Origin: Limosilactobacillus fermentum
Lineage (GTDB): Bacteria > Bacillota > Bacilli > Lactobacillales > Lactobacillaceae
Length of the DNA: 64,000 nucleotides
Assembly (NCBI RefSeq): GCF_013394085.1
Contig: NZ_CP040910.1
Span: forward strand, 821,185-885,184
Direction: 5' to 3'
In this document: positions 26,390 to 34,927 of the stretch, piece after piece
Position numbering within the stretch: the first letter of the stretch is position 1
How the letters are laid out: each line of letters opens with the position of its first letter
Translations under genes and position numbers: made by a program
The notes under the pieces: model-generated
The model's input: the letters and a program-made list of their open reading frames with translations, nothing else
Databases searched by the model: none
Told to the model about the DNA's origin: nothing

Positions 26390-26845
26390 ATGAAGTATTC
26401 CACCAGGTTTAGCGATGCAATTCATATCGTAGTCTTTATTGCGGCGGGCGGCAGCGACGGGGACCTATCGAGTGCGGCGATTGCCAAGTCCCTAAATAAA
26501 AATCAGACCCAGGTCCGCCAAATTATGGCTCAGCTTAAGCGGCACCACATTTTGGACAGTGTCCCCGGCCACGTTTGTCCCCAGTTAGTTAAAGATCCCG
26601 CTGAATTAGATTTGGCGACCATTTACCAGGCCGTTGATGGCGGGGACTTATTGCACTTCAACAATGAAACTAATACGGAGTGCCGGATCGGGGAGGGGAT
26701 GCCCGACGCGTTGGACCTAATTTTTGGCCAGGTCCAGCGAGCGGCGTTGGCTAAACTGGCCACTTATTCGATCCGAGACGTGCTTAACCAATTAGACCTT
26801 TCCTTGCTTAACTTCCCGCCGGAAAAACAAGAAACTCCAAACTAA
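26390..26845 (+). CDS. Rrf2-family transcriptional regulator
   Basis: 151 residues starting MKYSTRFSDAIHIVVF, with the Rrf2 winged helix (SSAAIAKSLNKNQTQVRQIM as recognition region). The cluster Cys of iron-sulfur Rrf2 proteins is mostly absent: one Cys in GHVCPQ and one in TECRIG, so a redox or cluster role is doubtful. The ATG at 26390 follows a GGAAGGGGGG run. It starts 37 bases after the SIR2 gene and is probably co-transcribed, perhaps as its regulator. Confidence 0.8.
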   Translation: MKYSTRFSDAIHIVVFIAAGGSDGDLSSAAIAKSLNKNQTQVRQIMAQLKRHHILDSVPGHVCPQLVKDPAELDLATIYQAVDGGDLLHFNNETNTECRIGEGMPDALDLIFGQVQRAALAKLATYSIRDVLNQLDLSLLNFPPEKQETPN

Positions 26846-26922
26846 GACCGGACAAATATTTAGATTTGCGCAAGTTAGAGGAGCACGTTATCTTGCGCAA
26901 ATTCGCAGATTTGTCGGGTGTC
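26845..26922. repeat. Inverted-repeat element, family 2 copy A
   Basis: Arms GGACAAATATTTAGATTTGC (from 26850) and, reversed, CGACAAATCTGCGAATTTGC (from 26917) enclose a short unrelated centre. The outer arms match the element at 57969-58091. It overlaps the last base of the Rrf2 gene stop region. Probably a small MITE-like sequence. Confidence 0.65.
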
Positions 26923-26952
26923 CATCGGCCAGCTCGCCACCAAAGCAAAAGT

Positions 26953-26995
26953 AAAACCGGTCACTTCGCACTTAAGCGGAGTGGCCGGTTTTGCT
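26953..26995. terminator. Bidirectional terminator between Rrf2 and rib operons
   Basis: AAAACCGGTCACTTCGC (26953-26969) pairs with GCGGAGTGGCCGGTTTT (26976-26992). T-rich tails exist on both strands, so it can end both converging operons. Confidence 0.85.
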
Positions 26996-27005
26996 TTGGT
27001 TTTCG

Positions 27006-27476
27006 TTACCCTAGTTGTTCGTTTAAGCTAATCATTTCCAGCAGCGATTGGGCAGTCATCGAACCCTCGTTGCCGACCTTTAAGCCGGCCCGTTGCATCG
27101 CCTGTTCGATCGTGTCGGTGGTCAAAATCCCGAAGGTCACCGGAATCGTGCCCTGAGCATTTAAGTTCATGATTGCGCTGGTGGTGGACTGGCAGATCAG
27201 GTCGTAGTGGTCGGTTTCGCCCTTGATCACGGCGCCCAAGGTCATCACCCCGGCGTAGCGGCCGCTGGCGACCAGTTTCTTGGCGGCAAAGGCGATTTCA
27301 AAGGCGCCTGGCACCCAGACGAGGTCAATTTGGTCGTCCTTGATCCCGAATTGCTTTAGGGTCCGGATCGCCCCGTCGGCTAGGTTGCGGGTGACGGATT
27401 CGTTGAATTTACCAACGACGATCGCGATCTTCTTGGTGGGGGTGGTGGTAAAGTTTCCTTCGAATTGGTTAGGCAT
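27006..27476 (-). CDS. ribH: 6,7-dimethyl-8-ribityllumazine synthase RibH
   Basis: Condenses the ribityl-uracil with dihydroxybutanone phosphate to give lumazine. 156 residues. Motifs: [45 protein letters not shown] and [18 protein letters not shown]. Last gene of the rib operon; overlaps the end of ribBA by 8 bases. Confidence 0.97.
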   Translation of the reverse strand: MPNQFEGNFTTTPTKKIAIVVGKFNESVTRNLADGAIRTLKQFGIKDDQIDLVWVPGAFEIAFAAKKLVASGRYAGVMTLGAVIKGETDHYDLICQSTTSAIMNLNAQGTIPVTFGILTTDTIEQAMQRAGLKVGNEGSMTAQSLLEMISLNEQLG

Positions 27477-28662
27477 GTTGTTCTTCCTCCGTGAGTTTGA
27501 GTAGGTGGTGCATCTTTTCTTGCTTGGTCTTGAGGTAGGCGCGGTCGTAGGCGGTCGCCGGCATTTCCAGCGGCACCCGGGCTGCGACCGTGATTCCGGC
27601 TTCTTCCAGTTGACTGATCTTATCGGGGTTGTTGGTCAGGAGTTTGATGGTTGAAACGTGGAGCGCCCTTAGGATGTGGCTAGCGGCCTCGTAGGTCCGT
27701 TCGTCGGCGGCAAAGCCCAGTTGGTGGTTGGCTTCCACGGTGTCGAAGCCTTCTTCTTGCAGGCGGTAGGCCCGTAGCTTGTTTGGCAAACCGATCCCGC
27801 GCCCTTCTTGGCGTAGGTAGATCAGGATCCCGGTGCCGGCCTGGTCGATGGCCTCCATGGCGGCGTGGAGTTGGGGCCCGCAGTCGCACCGCAGGGAGCC
27901 CAAGACGTCGCCGGTGAAGCACTCGGAGTGGACCCGGACCAACGGGGTAGTCGTGGTCGGGTCCCCCTTGATCAGGGCCAGGTTGCCGTCGTCAAAGTGG
28001 CGTAGGGTAAAGTCGCCGTACGCGCTGGGCAGGTGGACCGGCAGGACCGGTTGGCTGACCACCGAACGCCGGTACTCTTGCAGTTCTTTGACGGTCAGGA
28101 TCGGCAACCGCAGTTCCTCAGCCATCTTCTCTAAGACCGGGCGCCGGGCCATGTGGCCGTCGGCGTCGAGAATTTCGCAGATGTAGCCGGCACCAGGCTC
28201 ACCAGCCAACTCGGCCAGGTCGACGGCGGCTTCGGTGTGGCCGTTACGGGCCAAGATGCCGTTCTCCTTGGCGATCAGCGGGAAGATGTGGCCGGGGTAG
28301 TAAAAGTCGTCGTGGGTGCTGGTGGGGTCGGCCAGGGCCTTGATGGTGGCGGCCCGGTCATAGGCCGAGATTCCGGTGCTGGTCGACTTGTGGTCTAGGG
28401 AAACCGTAAAAGCGGTGTGGTAGGGCTCGGTGTTGTCTTGGACCATTAAATCCAGGCCCAGTTGCTTGGCGATCGCTTCGCTAACCGGGGCACAGAGCAG
28501 GCCGCGGGCGTGCTTGGTCATGAAGTTGACCGTCGCCGGGGTGACCTGGCTGGCGATTCCTAACAGGTCACCTTCTGCCTCGCGGTCTTCGTCGTCGGTC
28601 ATGATGATCAGGCCCCCGTTTTTAAGGTGGGTAAGGGCCGCTTGAATCTTATGAACGTCCAT
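27469..28662 (-). CDS. ribBA: Bifunctional DHBP synthase / GTP cyclohydrolase II RibBA
   Basis: N-terminal half makes 3,4-dihydroxy-2-butanone 4-phosphate from ribulose 5-phosphate; C-terminal half opens GTP. 397 residues. DHBP synthase signature: [15 protein letters not shown] and [16 protein letters not shown]. The GTP cyclohydrolase II zinc site is [36 protein letters not shown] binds GTP. It overlaps ribE by 14 bases. Confidence 0.97.
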   Translation of the reverse strand: MDVHKIQAALTHLKNGGLIIMTDDEDREAEGDLLGIASQVTPATVNFMTKHARGLLCAPVSEAIAKQLGLDLMVQDNTEPYHTAFTVSLDHKSTSTGISAYDRAATIKALADPTSTHDDFYYPGHIFPLIAKENGILARNGHTEAAVDLAELAGEPGAGYICEILDADGHMARRPVLEKMAEELRLPILTVKELQEYRRSVVSQPVLPVHLPSAYGDFTLRHFDDGNLALIKGDPTTTTPLVRVHSECFTGDVLGSLRCDCGPQLHAAMEAIDQAGTGILIYLRQEGRGIGLPNKLRAYRLQEEGFDTVEANHQLGFAADERTYEAASHILRALHVSTIKLLTNNPDKISQLEEAGITVAARVPLEMPATAYDRAYLKTKQEKMHHLLKLTEEEQHA

Positions 28663-29257
28663 TTGAAATGCCTCCTAACTGTGCGGCAACGTACTTGCCT
28701 AATACGTCGGTTTCTAAGTTGACTAGGTCGCCAACCCTAAGTTGATCCAGGTTGGTAACGGTCTGGGTGTGGGGGATCAGGCCGACCGAGAACCAGTCGT
28801 CTGCTTGCTTCATGACCGTCAAGCTGACCCCGTTGATCGCCACGCTCCCCTGGCTAATGACTTGACCCCGCAACTCTTCAGGGAGCTTAAAGGTCAATTC
28901 AATTGCGTTTTCGTTAACCTCCCGTTTGATGACCGGAGCCGTTTGGTCGACGTGGCCGGTGACGATGTGGCCCTCCAGCCGGTCGCCGATCTTTAGCGAG
29001 CGCTCCAAGTTGACCAGGGCACCAACTGGCAGGTCCTTGAAGGTGGTCAGGTTGTAAGTCTGCGGCATCAGGGTGACGGTTAGGCGGCCGGGTTGTTCGG
29101 TCTCGACCGTCAGGCAGGTTCCGTTGACAGCTAACGACGCCCCAACTTCCATTCCCTCTTGCAGGGCGGGGTCGAGGTCGATCGTTAGGCGGATGGTGTG
29201 GTCGGTTTGCTCAATCTGGGTGAGCTTGCCCGTTCCGTTTACTAAGCCAGAGAACAT
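28649..29257 (-). CDS. ribE: Riboflavin synthase alpha subunit RibE
   Basis: Dismutates two lumazines to riboflavin. 202 residues made of two similar lumazine-binding halves: MFSGLVNGTGKLTQIEQ with SLAVNGTCLTVE, and GHIVTGHVDQTAPV with SVAINGVSLTVM. The repeated (V)NG-SLTV motif marks each barrel. Starts one base after the ribD stop overlap. Confidence 0.97.
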   Translation of the reverse strand: MFSGLVNGTGKLTQIEQTDHTIRLTIDLDPALQEGMEVGASLAVNGTCLTVETEQPGRLTVTLMPQTYNLTTFKDLPVGALVNLERSLKIGDRLEGHIVTGHVDQTAPVIKREVNENAIELTFKLPEELRGQVISQGSVAINGVSLTVMKQADDWFSVGLIPHTQTVTNLDQLRVGDLVNLETDVLGKYVAAQLGGISNGRS

Positions 29258-30315
29258 TACTCGTCATTCCTTTCGTCAATCCGGATGTCATCACCGAGTT
29301 GGGTGACGGTGCGGTGGGTAAAAGCGGTGCCGACCGGGAACTGGGCCCCGGCCAGGCCTTGGTCGCCGATGATTTGGGGGTCCAGGTAGGTGATTAACTG
29401 GTTGACCGGGACCGCTTGAAATAGTTCGGTCAAAACCGCGGGACCGCCCTCCACGTAGAGGCTTTGCAACTCGGCTTCTTTAAAGTAGTCAAGTAACTCC
29501 GGCCAGTCGCCGTTTTGCAACAGTTTAACGGTCACGTGAGCGGGCCAGTCGACTTTCGTGGCGGCCCGGTTGGTGGTGACTAACCAGGTTGGGGCGGAAG
29601 CATCGGTGAAGACAAAGCGGTCCTGGTAATCGAGCAGGCGCCCCGCCCGGTCCAAGATTACCCGGACCGGGGGGAAGAGTTGCGGCGTCTCGCACAGCAG
29701 GCGTGGGTCGTCGGCAAGCACGGTGCCGGCGCCGACCACGATCGCGTGGTAGTCAGCGCGTTCCTGGTGGACCAGCCGGCGGGCGGCCTGGTTAGTGATC
29801 GCCGTCGCTTGCCCCGGGGCGGCTGCAACCTTGCCATCCAAGGAGAGGGCCTGCTTGGCCGTGATCCAGGGCCGCTGCTGGCGGTAAAAGTAGAAGTAGT
29901 GGCGGTTGAGGGCCTCGGCTTGGTCCTTTAAGAGCCCGACCTCCACATCAATTCCGGCCGCCTTTAGCTGGGCGATTCCCTTGCCACCAACGACTTGGTG
30001 GGGGTCAATCGTGGCGACAACCACCCGGGCAAAGTGGCTGTCAATTAACAACTGGCTACACGGAGGCTGCTTGCCGTAGTGAAAGCAGGGCTCCAGGGTG
30101 ACGTAAATCGTGGCCCCGGCCAGCTGTTCGTTAGAAAGCTTACTGATGGCGTCGCGCTCGGCGTGGGCCTGACCATACTGGTGGTGGTAGCCCGTCGCCA
30201 GCAGCTGGCCGTCTTTGACTATCACGGCGCCGACCTGGGGGTTCTTCCAGGTGGCGCTCCCGCCCTTGGCCGCTTCAGCGAGCGCCAGTTGCATGAACTG
30301 TTCGTCTGAACTCAA
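29257..30315 (-). CDS. ribD: Bifunctional deaminase/reductase RibD
   Basis: Deaminates and then reduces the pyrimidine intermediate. 352 residues. The N-terminal deaminase has the zinc site HAERDAI and EPCFHYGKQPPC. The C-terminal reductase half (from about 145) begins PWITAKQALSLDGKVAA and contains YVEGGPAVL. First gene of the operon, behind the FMN riboswitch. Confidence 0.96.
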   Translation of the reverse strand: MSSDEQFMQLALAEAAKGGSATWKNPQVGAVIVKDGQLLATGYHHQYGQAHAERDAISKLSNEQLAGATIYVTLEPCFHYGKQPPCSQLLIDSHFARVVVATIDPHQVVGGKGIAQLKAAGIDVEVGLLKDQAEALNRHYFYFYRQQRPWITAKQALSLDGKVAAAPGQATAITNQAARRLVHQERADYHAIVVGAGTVLADDPRLLCETPQLFPPVRVILDRAGRLLDYQDRFVFTDASAPTWLVTTNRAATKVDWPAHVTVKLLQNGDWPELLDYFKEAELQSLYVEGGPAVLTELFQAVPVNQLITYLDPQIIGDQGLAGAQFPVGTAFTHRTVTQLGDDIRIDERNDE

Positions 30316-30341
30316 GGTAATGACTTCCTTTCATAGGTGAG

Positions 30342-30385
30342 TGGGAACCAACCTCCTCGGCCCGCCGAGGAGGTTGCCATTCCCA
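30342..30385 (-). repeat. Minimal hairpin repeat in the rib leader
   Basis: AACCTCCTCGGC and GCCGAGGAGGTT form a perfect 12-base stem with a 2-base loop, inside outer arms TGGGAA/TTCCCA. The preceding GTGAG and the CCTCCTCGGC segment match the start of the copy at 40407, so it is a stripped-down family member. It lies between the riboswitch terminator and ribD. Confidence 0.6.
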
Positions 30386-30405
30386 TTTCCCCGGGAAATT
30401 TAAAA

Positions 30406-30432
30406 GGGGCCCCGGAAAAATTCCGGGACCCC
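30406..30432 (-). terminator. Second terminator-like hairpin in the rib leader
   Basis: GGGGTCCCGGAA and TTCCGGGGCCCC (minus strand) pair around a short loop, with TTTT after the stem. It lies downstream of the FMN riboswitch terminator. Confidence 0.55.
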
Positions 30433-30449
30433 TGGTTGAAAGCGTGTTC

Positions 30450-30478
30450 AAAAAGGTGGCAGGGGACTTCCCCCTGCC
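30450..30478 (-). terminator. FMN riboswitch expression-platform terminator
   Basis: Minus strand GGCAGGGG and CCCCTGCC around GAAGT, then ACCTTTTT. Confidence 0.85.
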
Positions 30479-30481
30479 TTT

Positions 30482-30606
30482 TCTTCTCCCATCCAGACTT
30501 TCACTGTCGGTACCAGAATCGCACTGGTTCAGCCGCAAATTTGCGGGTCACGGACTTCAAGCATTGCTTGTCACCGTCGGTCGGGATTTTCACCCTGCCC
30601 CGAAGA
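30482..30606 (-). promoter_or_regulatory. FMN riboswitch (RFN element)
   Basis: On the minus strand the conserved blocks are in order: CTTCGGGGCAGGGTGAAAAT, CCCGACCGACGGTGA, GAACCAGTGCGATTCTGGT and CCGACAGTGAAAGTCTGGAT. FMN binding would favour the terminator at 30450-30478 and shut off ribDEBAH. Confidence 0.96.
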
Positions 30607-30628
30607 AATTATTTATTTAATTGACTAC

Positions 30629-30657
30629 ATTATGCTGGGAAACGGTTCACTTGTAAA
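30629..30657 (-). promoter_or_regulatory. Promoter of the rib operon
   Basis: Minus strand TTTACA (30657-30652), 17 bases, CATAAT (30634-30629). It starts the transcript just upstream of the FMN aptamer. Confidence 0.65.
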
Positions 30658-30724
30658 GGATTTTTTGGTAAGGGCTTTTCTGAAAACGAGCGGCGCCCTT
30701 AGAAATAACCGCTCCTGCTACCAA

Positions 30725-31210
30725 CTAAATTAAGTTCGCCTTGGTCAGCCACTGCTTCGCCTGGCGCTGGTTGCTCAACACAGTGCCGGGGATGATCGTC
30801 ACCTGGTGGTGGGTTTGATCAACGACGCGTTGGATATATCTTTGACTGCGCTGATAACCGGAGCCCCCCGAGGTGGCAAAGGTGGCCAGCGTTTTGCCAT
30901 CTAAAGGAAGTTGGTCAATGGCGTTAGCAATCAAACGGGGCGGAATTCCCCACCAAATTGGGTGGCCGATGATGATCGTGTCGTATTGATCAAGGGCCGG
31001 AAAGTCGTTGACGCAGGCGACGTGCCCCTGGTGTTCGTGTTGCTCAATTGAGGTCCGTGACTGAGGGGCATGCCAGTCCAGGTCCGCTTGGGTGTATGGG
31101 TCTTGGGCCTTGATTTCGTGAAGGTCGGCCCCGGTTAAGTTGGCAATCGTTTGGGCCATCCGTTTGGTGGTGCCTGATGCTGAAAAGTACAAGACGAGCG
31201 TAGTTGCCAT
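30725..31210 (-). CDS. Flavodoxin
   Basis: 161-residue flavodoxin-fold protein. The FMN phosphate loop is LYFSASGTTKRMAQ; the second flavin loop is IIGHPIWWGIPPR, and FATSGGSGYQRS the third. No signal peptide. Likely a small cytoplasmic electron carrier or flavodoxin-type reductase. Adjacent to the riboflavin operon but separately transcribed. The ribosome site is GAGGGA-type. Confidence 0.9.
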   Translation of the reverse strand: MATTLVLYFSASGTTKRMAQTIANLTGADLHEIKAQDPYTQADLDWHAPQSRTSIEQHEHQGHVACVNDFPALDQYDTIIIGHPIWWGIPPRLIANAIDQLPLDGKTLATFATSGGSGYQRSQRYIQRVVDQTHHQVTIIPGTVLSNQRQAKQWLTKANLI

Positions 31211-31270
31211 TAAAATCCCTCATAATATTTAACTATTTTAATTATATTACAATTAAAAAGGTTCTTCTAA

Positions 31271-32305
31271 CTACTTGGCTGACCCTTTGCTAGGTAGGTA
31301 GACGGTGAAGGTGGTATGGTCAGCAGGATTCGAAACCACGGTGATGTGTCCCTGATGGAGAGCAATAATTCGGCTGGCAATGGCGAGGCCAAGCCCAAGC
31401 CTGCCGACGTTGGAACGATTATCGGCTTGGTAAAATTTTTCAAACAGATGGTCCTGGTCAGTGGGTGAGATCAGGGGACCGTCGTTGTTAACGGACACGG
31501 CTATCTGATCGTCGTGGCGCTCGATTTTAATCGTTAGGTGCCCCCCGTCTGGTGTGAATTTGATGGCATTATTGATTAGGTTGACCCAGACCTGGTTCAA
31601 CAGGTCAGCGTTCCCAAATGCGGTTGCCGGAGCAAGCGTTAGGTCAACGTTAAGCTTGTGTTCTTTTAATTGGGGCCACAGGAGGATGACAGTCTGACGA
31701 ACTTGCTCAGTTAGGTCAAACGAAGTCTGGTTGTTTAAAATGGTTTGACTCTCTAACGTGGTTAGGGTCAGTACGTTGGTAGACAGGTTCGTTAAACGAT
31801 GGGCCTCCTTACTAATCAAAGCCAGGTAGGCTTGCCGCTCTTTTTTTGGTAGCTCCCGTTCTTGCATTAGGTCGGCAAACCCCTGGATTGAGGCGATCGG
31901 GGTGCGAAATTCGTGGGAGAACTGGTTGATAAAGTCGTCGCGCAAAGTGGCGGTTTTAGCGAGTTGGTCAGTCATTTGGTTGAAGTTCTGGTAGCTGGCT
32001 GACAGGGGACCACTCTTTTGCTCATCGAGGTGGGTAGCAAAATTTCCGGCGGCCACTTGGTCAATACCCTTTGTTAAGTAGGTGATTTTTTTGTTGAGCC
32101 AAGAAAAGGTTAGGGCTAAGACCACCGTTAAGATAACCACGGTGGGGCCCAGGGCCAGCACTGGGTTAAGCGGGTCGAAATTGCGGGCCAGGTGGGGAAA
32201 GGTCAGCATTAAAGCAAAGTCAAAGGCCAGGGTTCCCATCACGATCAAAAAAGCGATCAAAACAACTAGCCAGGTGAGGACCCGGGTAAAGGGATTTTTA
32301 GTCAT
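31271..32305 (-). CDS. Two-component sensor histidine kinase
   Basis: 344 residues starting MTKNPFTRVLTWLVVL. The ATG at 32303-32305 is chosen because AAGGGAG precedes it. Two membrane helices (about 10-32 and 45-70) have almost no extracellular loop, followed by a HAMP segment, the HisKA box FSHEFRTPIASIQGF, the N box NLINNAIKFTPDGG and the G box GRLGLGLAIASR. It overlaps the regulator gene by 8 bases. The partner regulator lacks its N-terminus, so the pathway is probably broken. Confidence 0.9.
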   Translation of the reverse strand: MTKNPFTRVLTWLVVLIAFLIVMGTLAFDFALMLTFPHLARNFDPLNPVLALGPTVVILTVVLALTFSWLNKKITYLTKGIDQVAAGNFATHLDEQKSGPLSASYQNFNQMTDQLAKTATLRDDFINQFSHEFRTPIASIQGFADLMQERELPKKERQAYLALISKEAHRLTNLSTNVLTLTTLESQTILNNQTSFDLTEQVRQTVILLWPQLKEHKLNVDLTLAPATAFGNADLLNQVWVNLINNAIKFTPDGGHLTIKIERHDDQIAVSVNNDGPLISPTDQDHLFEKFYQADNRSNVGRLGLGLAIASRIIALHQGHITVVSNPADHTTFTVYLPSKGSAK

Positions 32306-32861
32306 GACAAATTTCTCCCTTGTAGCCGAGGCCACGGATGGTGGTGATTTTCACGTCGTTACTATCCTTAAGTAACTTGCGAACCTTTGAGACGTGGGTT
32401 TTGACGGTGTCTTCCGTTGAGTCCGAATCAATTCCCCAGATCTGGTCGAGTAACTGGGCCTGGGTGAAAATTTTATTGGGGTAGGAAAGCAAGGTGAAGA
32501 GAAGCAAAAACTCCTTTTTGGCTAGGGTGGTGAAGTGGCCATTGATGGTCAAAGTAAAATTCTCTTCGTTAAGAATGGTCTGACCGATTGTAATCTGGCG
32601 GGCACTGTTAATCTTAGCCCGGCGCAAAAGGGCGGCCACCCGGAGCTTGAGTTCGGCTAGGTCAACGGGTTTGGTGAGGTAATCGTCGGCCCCACTAGTG
32701 AAGCCGGTGGTTTTATCGGTGATTGTGGTTTTGGCCGTCAGCATCAAAACGGGTTGTTCAAACCCGGCGGCCCGCATTTCCTTAACCATTGTGAAGCCGT
32801 CCATGGTGGGCATCATCACGTCGGCAATTAAGGGGTCGACACCCCCTTGGTAAAGCGCCAC
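32298..32861 (-). pseudogene. OmpR-type response regulator, N-terminus missing
   Basis: The receiver domain begins mid-way at VALYQGGVDPLIADVMMPTMDG. The phospho-acceptor Asp (LIADVMMP) and the late Lys (YLTKPVD) remain. The first ~40 residues with the acidic pair are absent. Upstream codons in frame meet a stop after nine codons. The OmpR winged helix is complete (QILLDQIWGIDSDSTEDTVKTHVSKVRKL region). The junction lies next to a plus-strand permease that has also lost its start, pointing to one deletion that removed both 5' ends. Confidence 0.8.
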
Positions 32862-32892
32862 TAGGGCCCTGCTAGGACCGATGTTTTAGGGG

Positions 32893-33471
32893 ATGCTGGT
32901 ACCAGCCTTGAGCGCCATTTTCATTATCATTGTCGGCAACAAGCTGCTGGCCGGCCAGGTTGACCGGGGCTCGATGGCCTACCTGTTGACGGCGCCGGTT
33001 CGCCGGCTAACGGTCACGCTGACCCAAACGCTGTACTTTATTGGCGCGTTGGTGGTGACCTTTGGCTCGATGACGGTGACCAGTTTGTTGGTCAACCATT
33101 ACGCAGAAGCGGGGTTTGCAAAGAAAATTTTGGTTGAATTAAACTTCGGCGCCCTGGCAATTGCCTTTGCCTTTGCGGAAATCATGTTTTTAGCCTCGGG
33201 GGTGTTTAACCTCTCTAAGCTATCTCTGGGGACCGGAGGGGTCTTAATTTTAGCTTTCATCTTGTTAGCCGTGATTGCTTCTTTTGCCAACTACGGGGTC
33301 AGTGGGTTGGATGACGTTCAACACCTGACGATTGTATCGCTGTTTGATTACAAAGACGTTATGGCCCAAGGAGATGCTTGGCAAGGAAAACTGGCGATTT
33401 TAGGCGGGCTAGGTGCCGTTTGCTTTGCGGGGGGCAACCTCGCCTTTAACCAAAAGGATTTACCGCTATAA
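32893..33471 (+). pseudogene. ABC-2 type permease, 5' part missing
   Basis: About 192 codons with four to five hydrophobic helices and the ABC-2 motif NKLLAGQVDRGSMAYLLTAPV near the start, a segment normally well inside the protein after the first helix and loop. The end is intact. No ATP-binding partner is nearby. The missing start abuts the cut response regulator at 32861. Confidence 0.75.
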
Positions 33472-33476
33472 AAATT

Positions 33477-33517
33477 AAAAACGGCTGCTGGACTGTTGGT
33501 CCGGCGGCCGTTTTGTG
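33477..33517 (+). terminator. Terminator after the permease fragment
   Basis: AAACGGCTGCTGGAC pairs with GTCCGGCGGCCGTTT, followed by TGTG. Good stem, short T run. Confidence 0.7.
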
Positions 33518-33535
33518 ATCAGGAAATTCCAAAAA

Positions 33536-33596
33536 ACTGGCTCTACACTAAATCCTGTTGATGGGCTACCATGATGGTAATTTATTGACAGGATAT
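33536..33596. other. Hairpin, possible remnant IS end
   Basis: CTAAATCCTGT and ACAGGATATTTAG enclose a second small hairpin (CTACCAT/ATGGTA). The string GGCTCTACACTAAATCCTG resembles ends of ISL3-type elements in lactobacilli as I recall them, but no transposase accompanies it. Confidence 0.35.
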
Positions 33597-33610
33597 TTAG
33601 CTTTGTGGGT

Positions 33611-34730
33611 GACGAATTTACAATTGAAGTGCAACAAGTAAGAAGAAAATAAAAAAGAACTCATAGCCTGAGTCCTGTAAAATGAAGTCACCACAACAAA
33701 CATCTAAAGGAGATCTTAGGCTATGAGTTCGTACAACCATCTTACCTTAAAAGACCGAGAATGCATACTATTAGGCGTCACTTTGAAGGACACCTATCAA
33801 GTTATTGCGCAGAGGGTTGGGTGTTCTAAAGCCACCGTATCGCGCGAGATCAAACGCAATGGCGGTCGTAAGGCTTACTCAGCCGTCAAGGCCCAAGAGA
33901 ACTATCAGGGACGTCGACTAAAAAGCCGACGTCCTAGGCTTCTAACTAACTTGAAGTTACGGGATTTTATCCTTCACTGTATTGTTCAACGTCAGTGGTC
34001 CCCGGAACAGATTTCAGGTCGTTTAGCCCACGAAAACAGCGAATGGCGTATCAGTTATAACACCATTTATCGTGGGATTGAACGCGATAATTTAGGCATC
34101 AAACGTAAGAGTCACGGGGCTCGTGGCTTTGCCCGTAAGCTCCGTCACCGTGGTAAAACCCGAAAGGTCAAGGGAACCATTAAGGAACGTCGAGGACGAT
34201 TTAACGACGTCCCTTCCGTTCATGAACGCCCGGTTTCATGTGAGAATCGAAGCCGGTTTGGTCATTGGGAAGGTGATACAATTCGCGGTAAAACCGGGCG
34301 TTCAGCCCTGGTAACCTTAGTGGACCGTAAATCTCGGTATTTATTATCTCAGCGCGTTCTCAAAGTAAACGCCAAGAACGTCACACAAGCGATGATTGAC
34401 CTCCTGCATACCGTAACGCCTAAACGCGTTCGGACGCTTACGCCGGACCGTGGAACTGAATTCGCAGGATACCGTGAAGTTAGCCAAGAACTAAGCATTC
34501 CAGTCTATTTTCCCGATCCCCATGCGCCCCAACAACGGGGAACCAATGAGAATACCAACGGGCTTATCCGTGAGTATTTCCCCAAAGGAACCGACCTAGA
34601 CCAACTAACTGATCAAGATATCGACAAGTTTGTCAGGGATTTAAATCACCGACCACGTAAGGTCTTAGGCTGGAAGAGTCCATTTGAAGTTTTCTTCGGG
34701 ACAAAGTTGCGCTTGATTTGACAATTCGTC
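33611..34730. mobile_element. Second IS30-family insertion sequence
   Basis: Left end GACGAATTTACAATTGAAGT (33611-33630) and right end, reversed, GACGAATTGTCAAATCAAGC (34730-34711) are inverted repeats around one transposase. GGT flanks both ends (33608-33610, 34731-34733), a likely 3-base target duplication. Its sequence differs clearly from the IS30 copy at 8427. Confidence 0.85.
33723..34721 (+). CDS. IS30-family transposase (second type)
   Basis: 332 residues starting MSSYNHLTLKDREC. Helix-turn-helix QVIAQRVGCSKATVSREIKR. Catalytic residues are in GHWEGDTIRG (Asp), LTPDRGTEFAG (Asp) and QQRGTNENTNGLIRE (Glu). AGGAG ribosome site before the ATG. Appears intact and is only distantly related to the transposase at 8457. 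Confidence 0.95.
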   Translation: MSSYNHLTLKDRECILLGVTLKDTYQVIAQRVGCSKATVSREIKRNGGRKAYSAVKAQENYQGRRLKSRRPRLLTNLKLRDFILHCIVQRQWSPEQISGRLAHENSEWRISYNTIYRGIERDNLGIKRKSHGARGFARKLRHRGKTRKVKGTIKERRGRFNDVPSVHERPVSCENRSRFGHWEGDTIRGKTGRSALVTLVDRKSRYLLSQRVLKVNAKNVTQAMIDLLHTVTPKRVRTLTPDRGTEFAGYREVSQELSIPVYFPDPHAPQQRGTNENTNGLIREYFPKGTDLDQLTDQDIDKFVRDLNHRPRKVLGWKSPFEVFFGTKLRLI

Positions 34731-34927
34731 GGTACAAAAAAAGGGTACCTTAAAGGCACCCGAACCGGTTCGTTGGCTAGAAAAGCACCAACTGCACACG
34801 GTGTGTTTGTACTGTCCTCGTATTGTACCACTTTATAAAGGCTTTCCCCTTCTCTATCTAAAAATAAGTAGTATACTAGAACGGTTAAGAATTCGGCCAG
34901 CAATATTTAAAATGAGGAGCGATTTTT

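Noticed and set aside
30395-30405. TTTCCCGGGGAAAT palindrome as an operator
   Set aside because: Short palindrome between two terminator-like stems; no second copy or promoter nearby.
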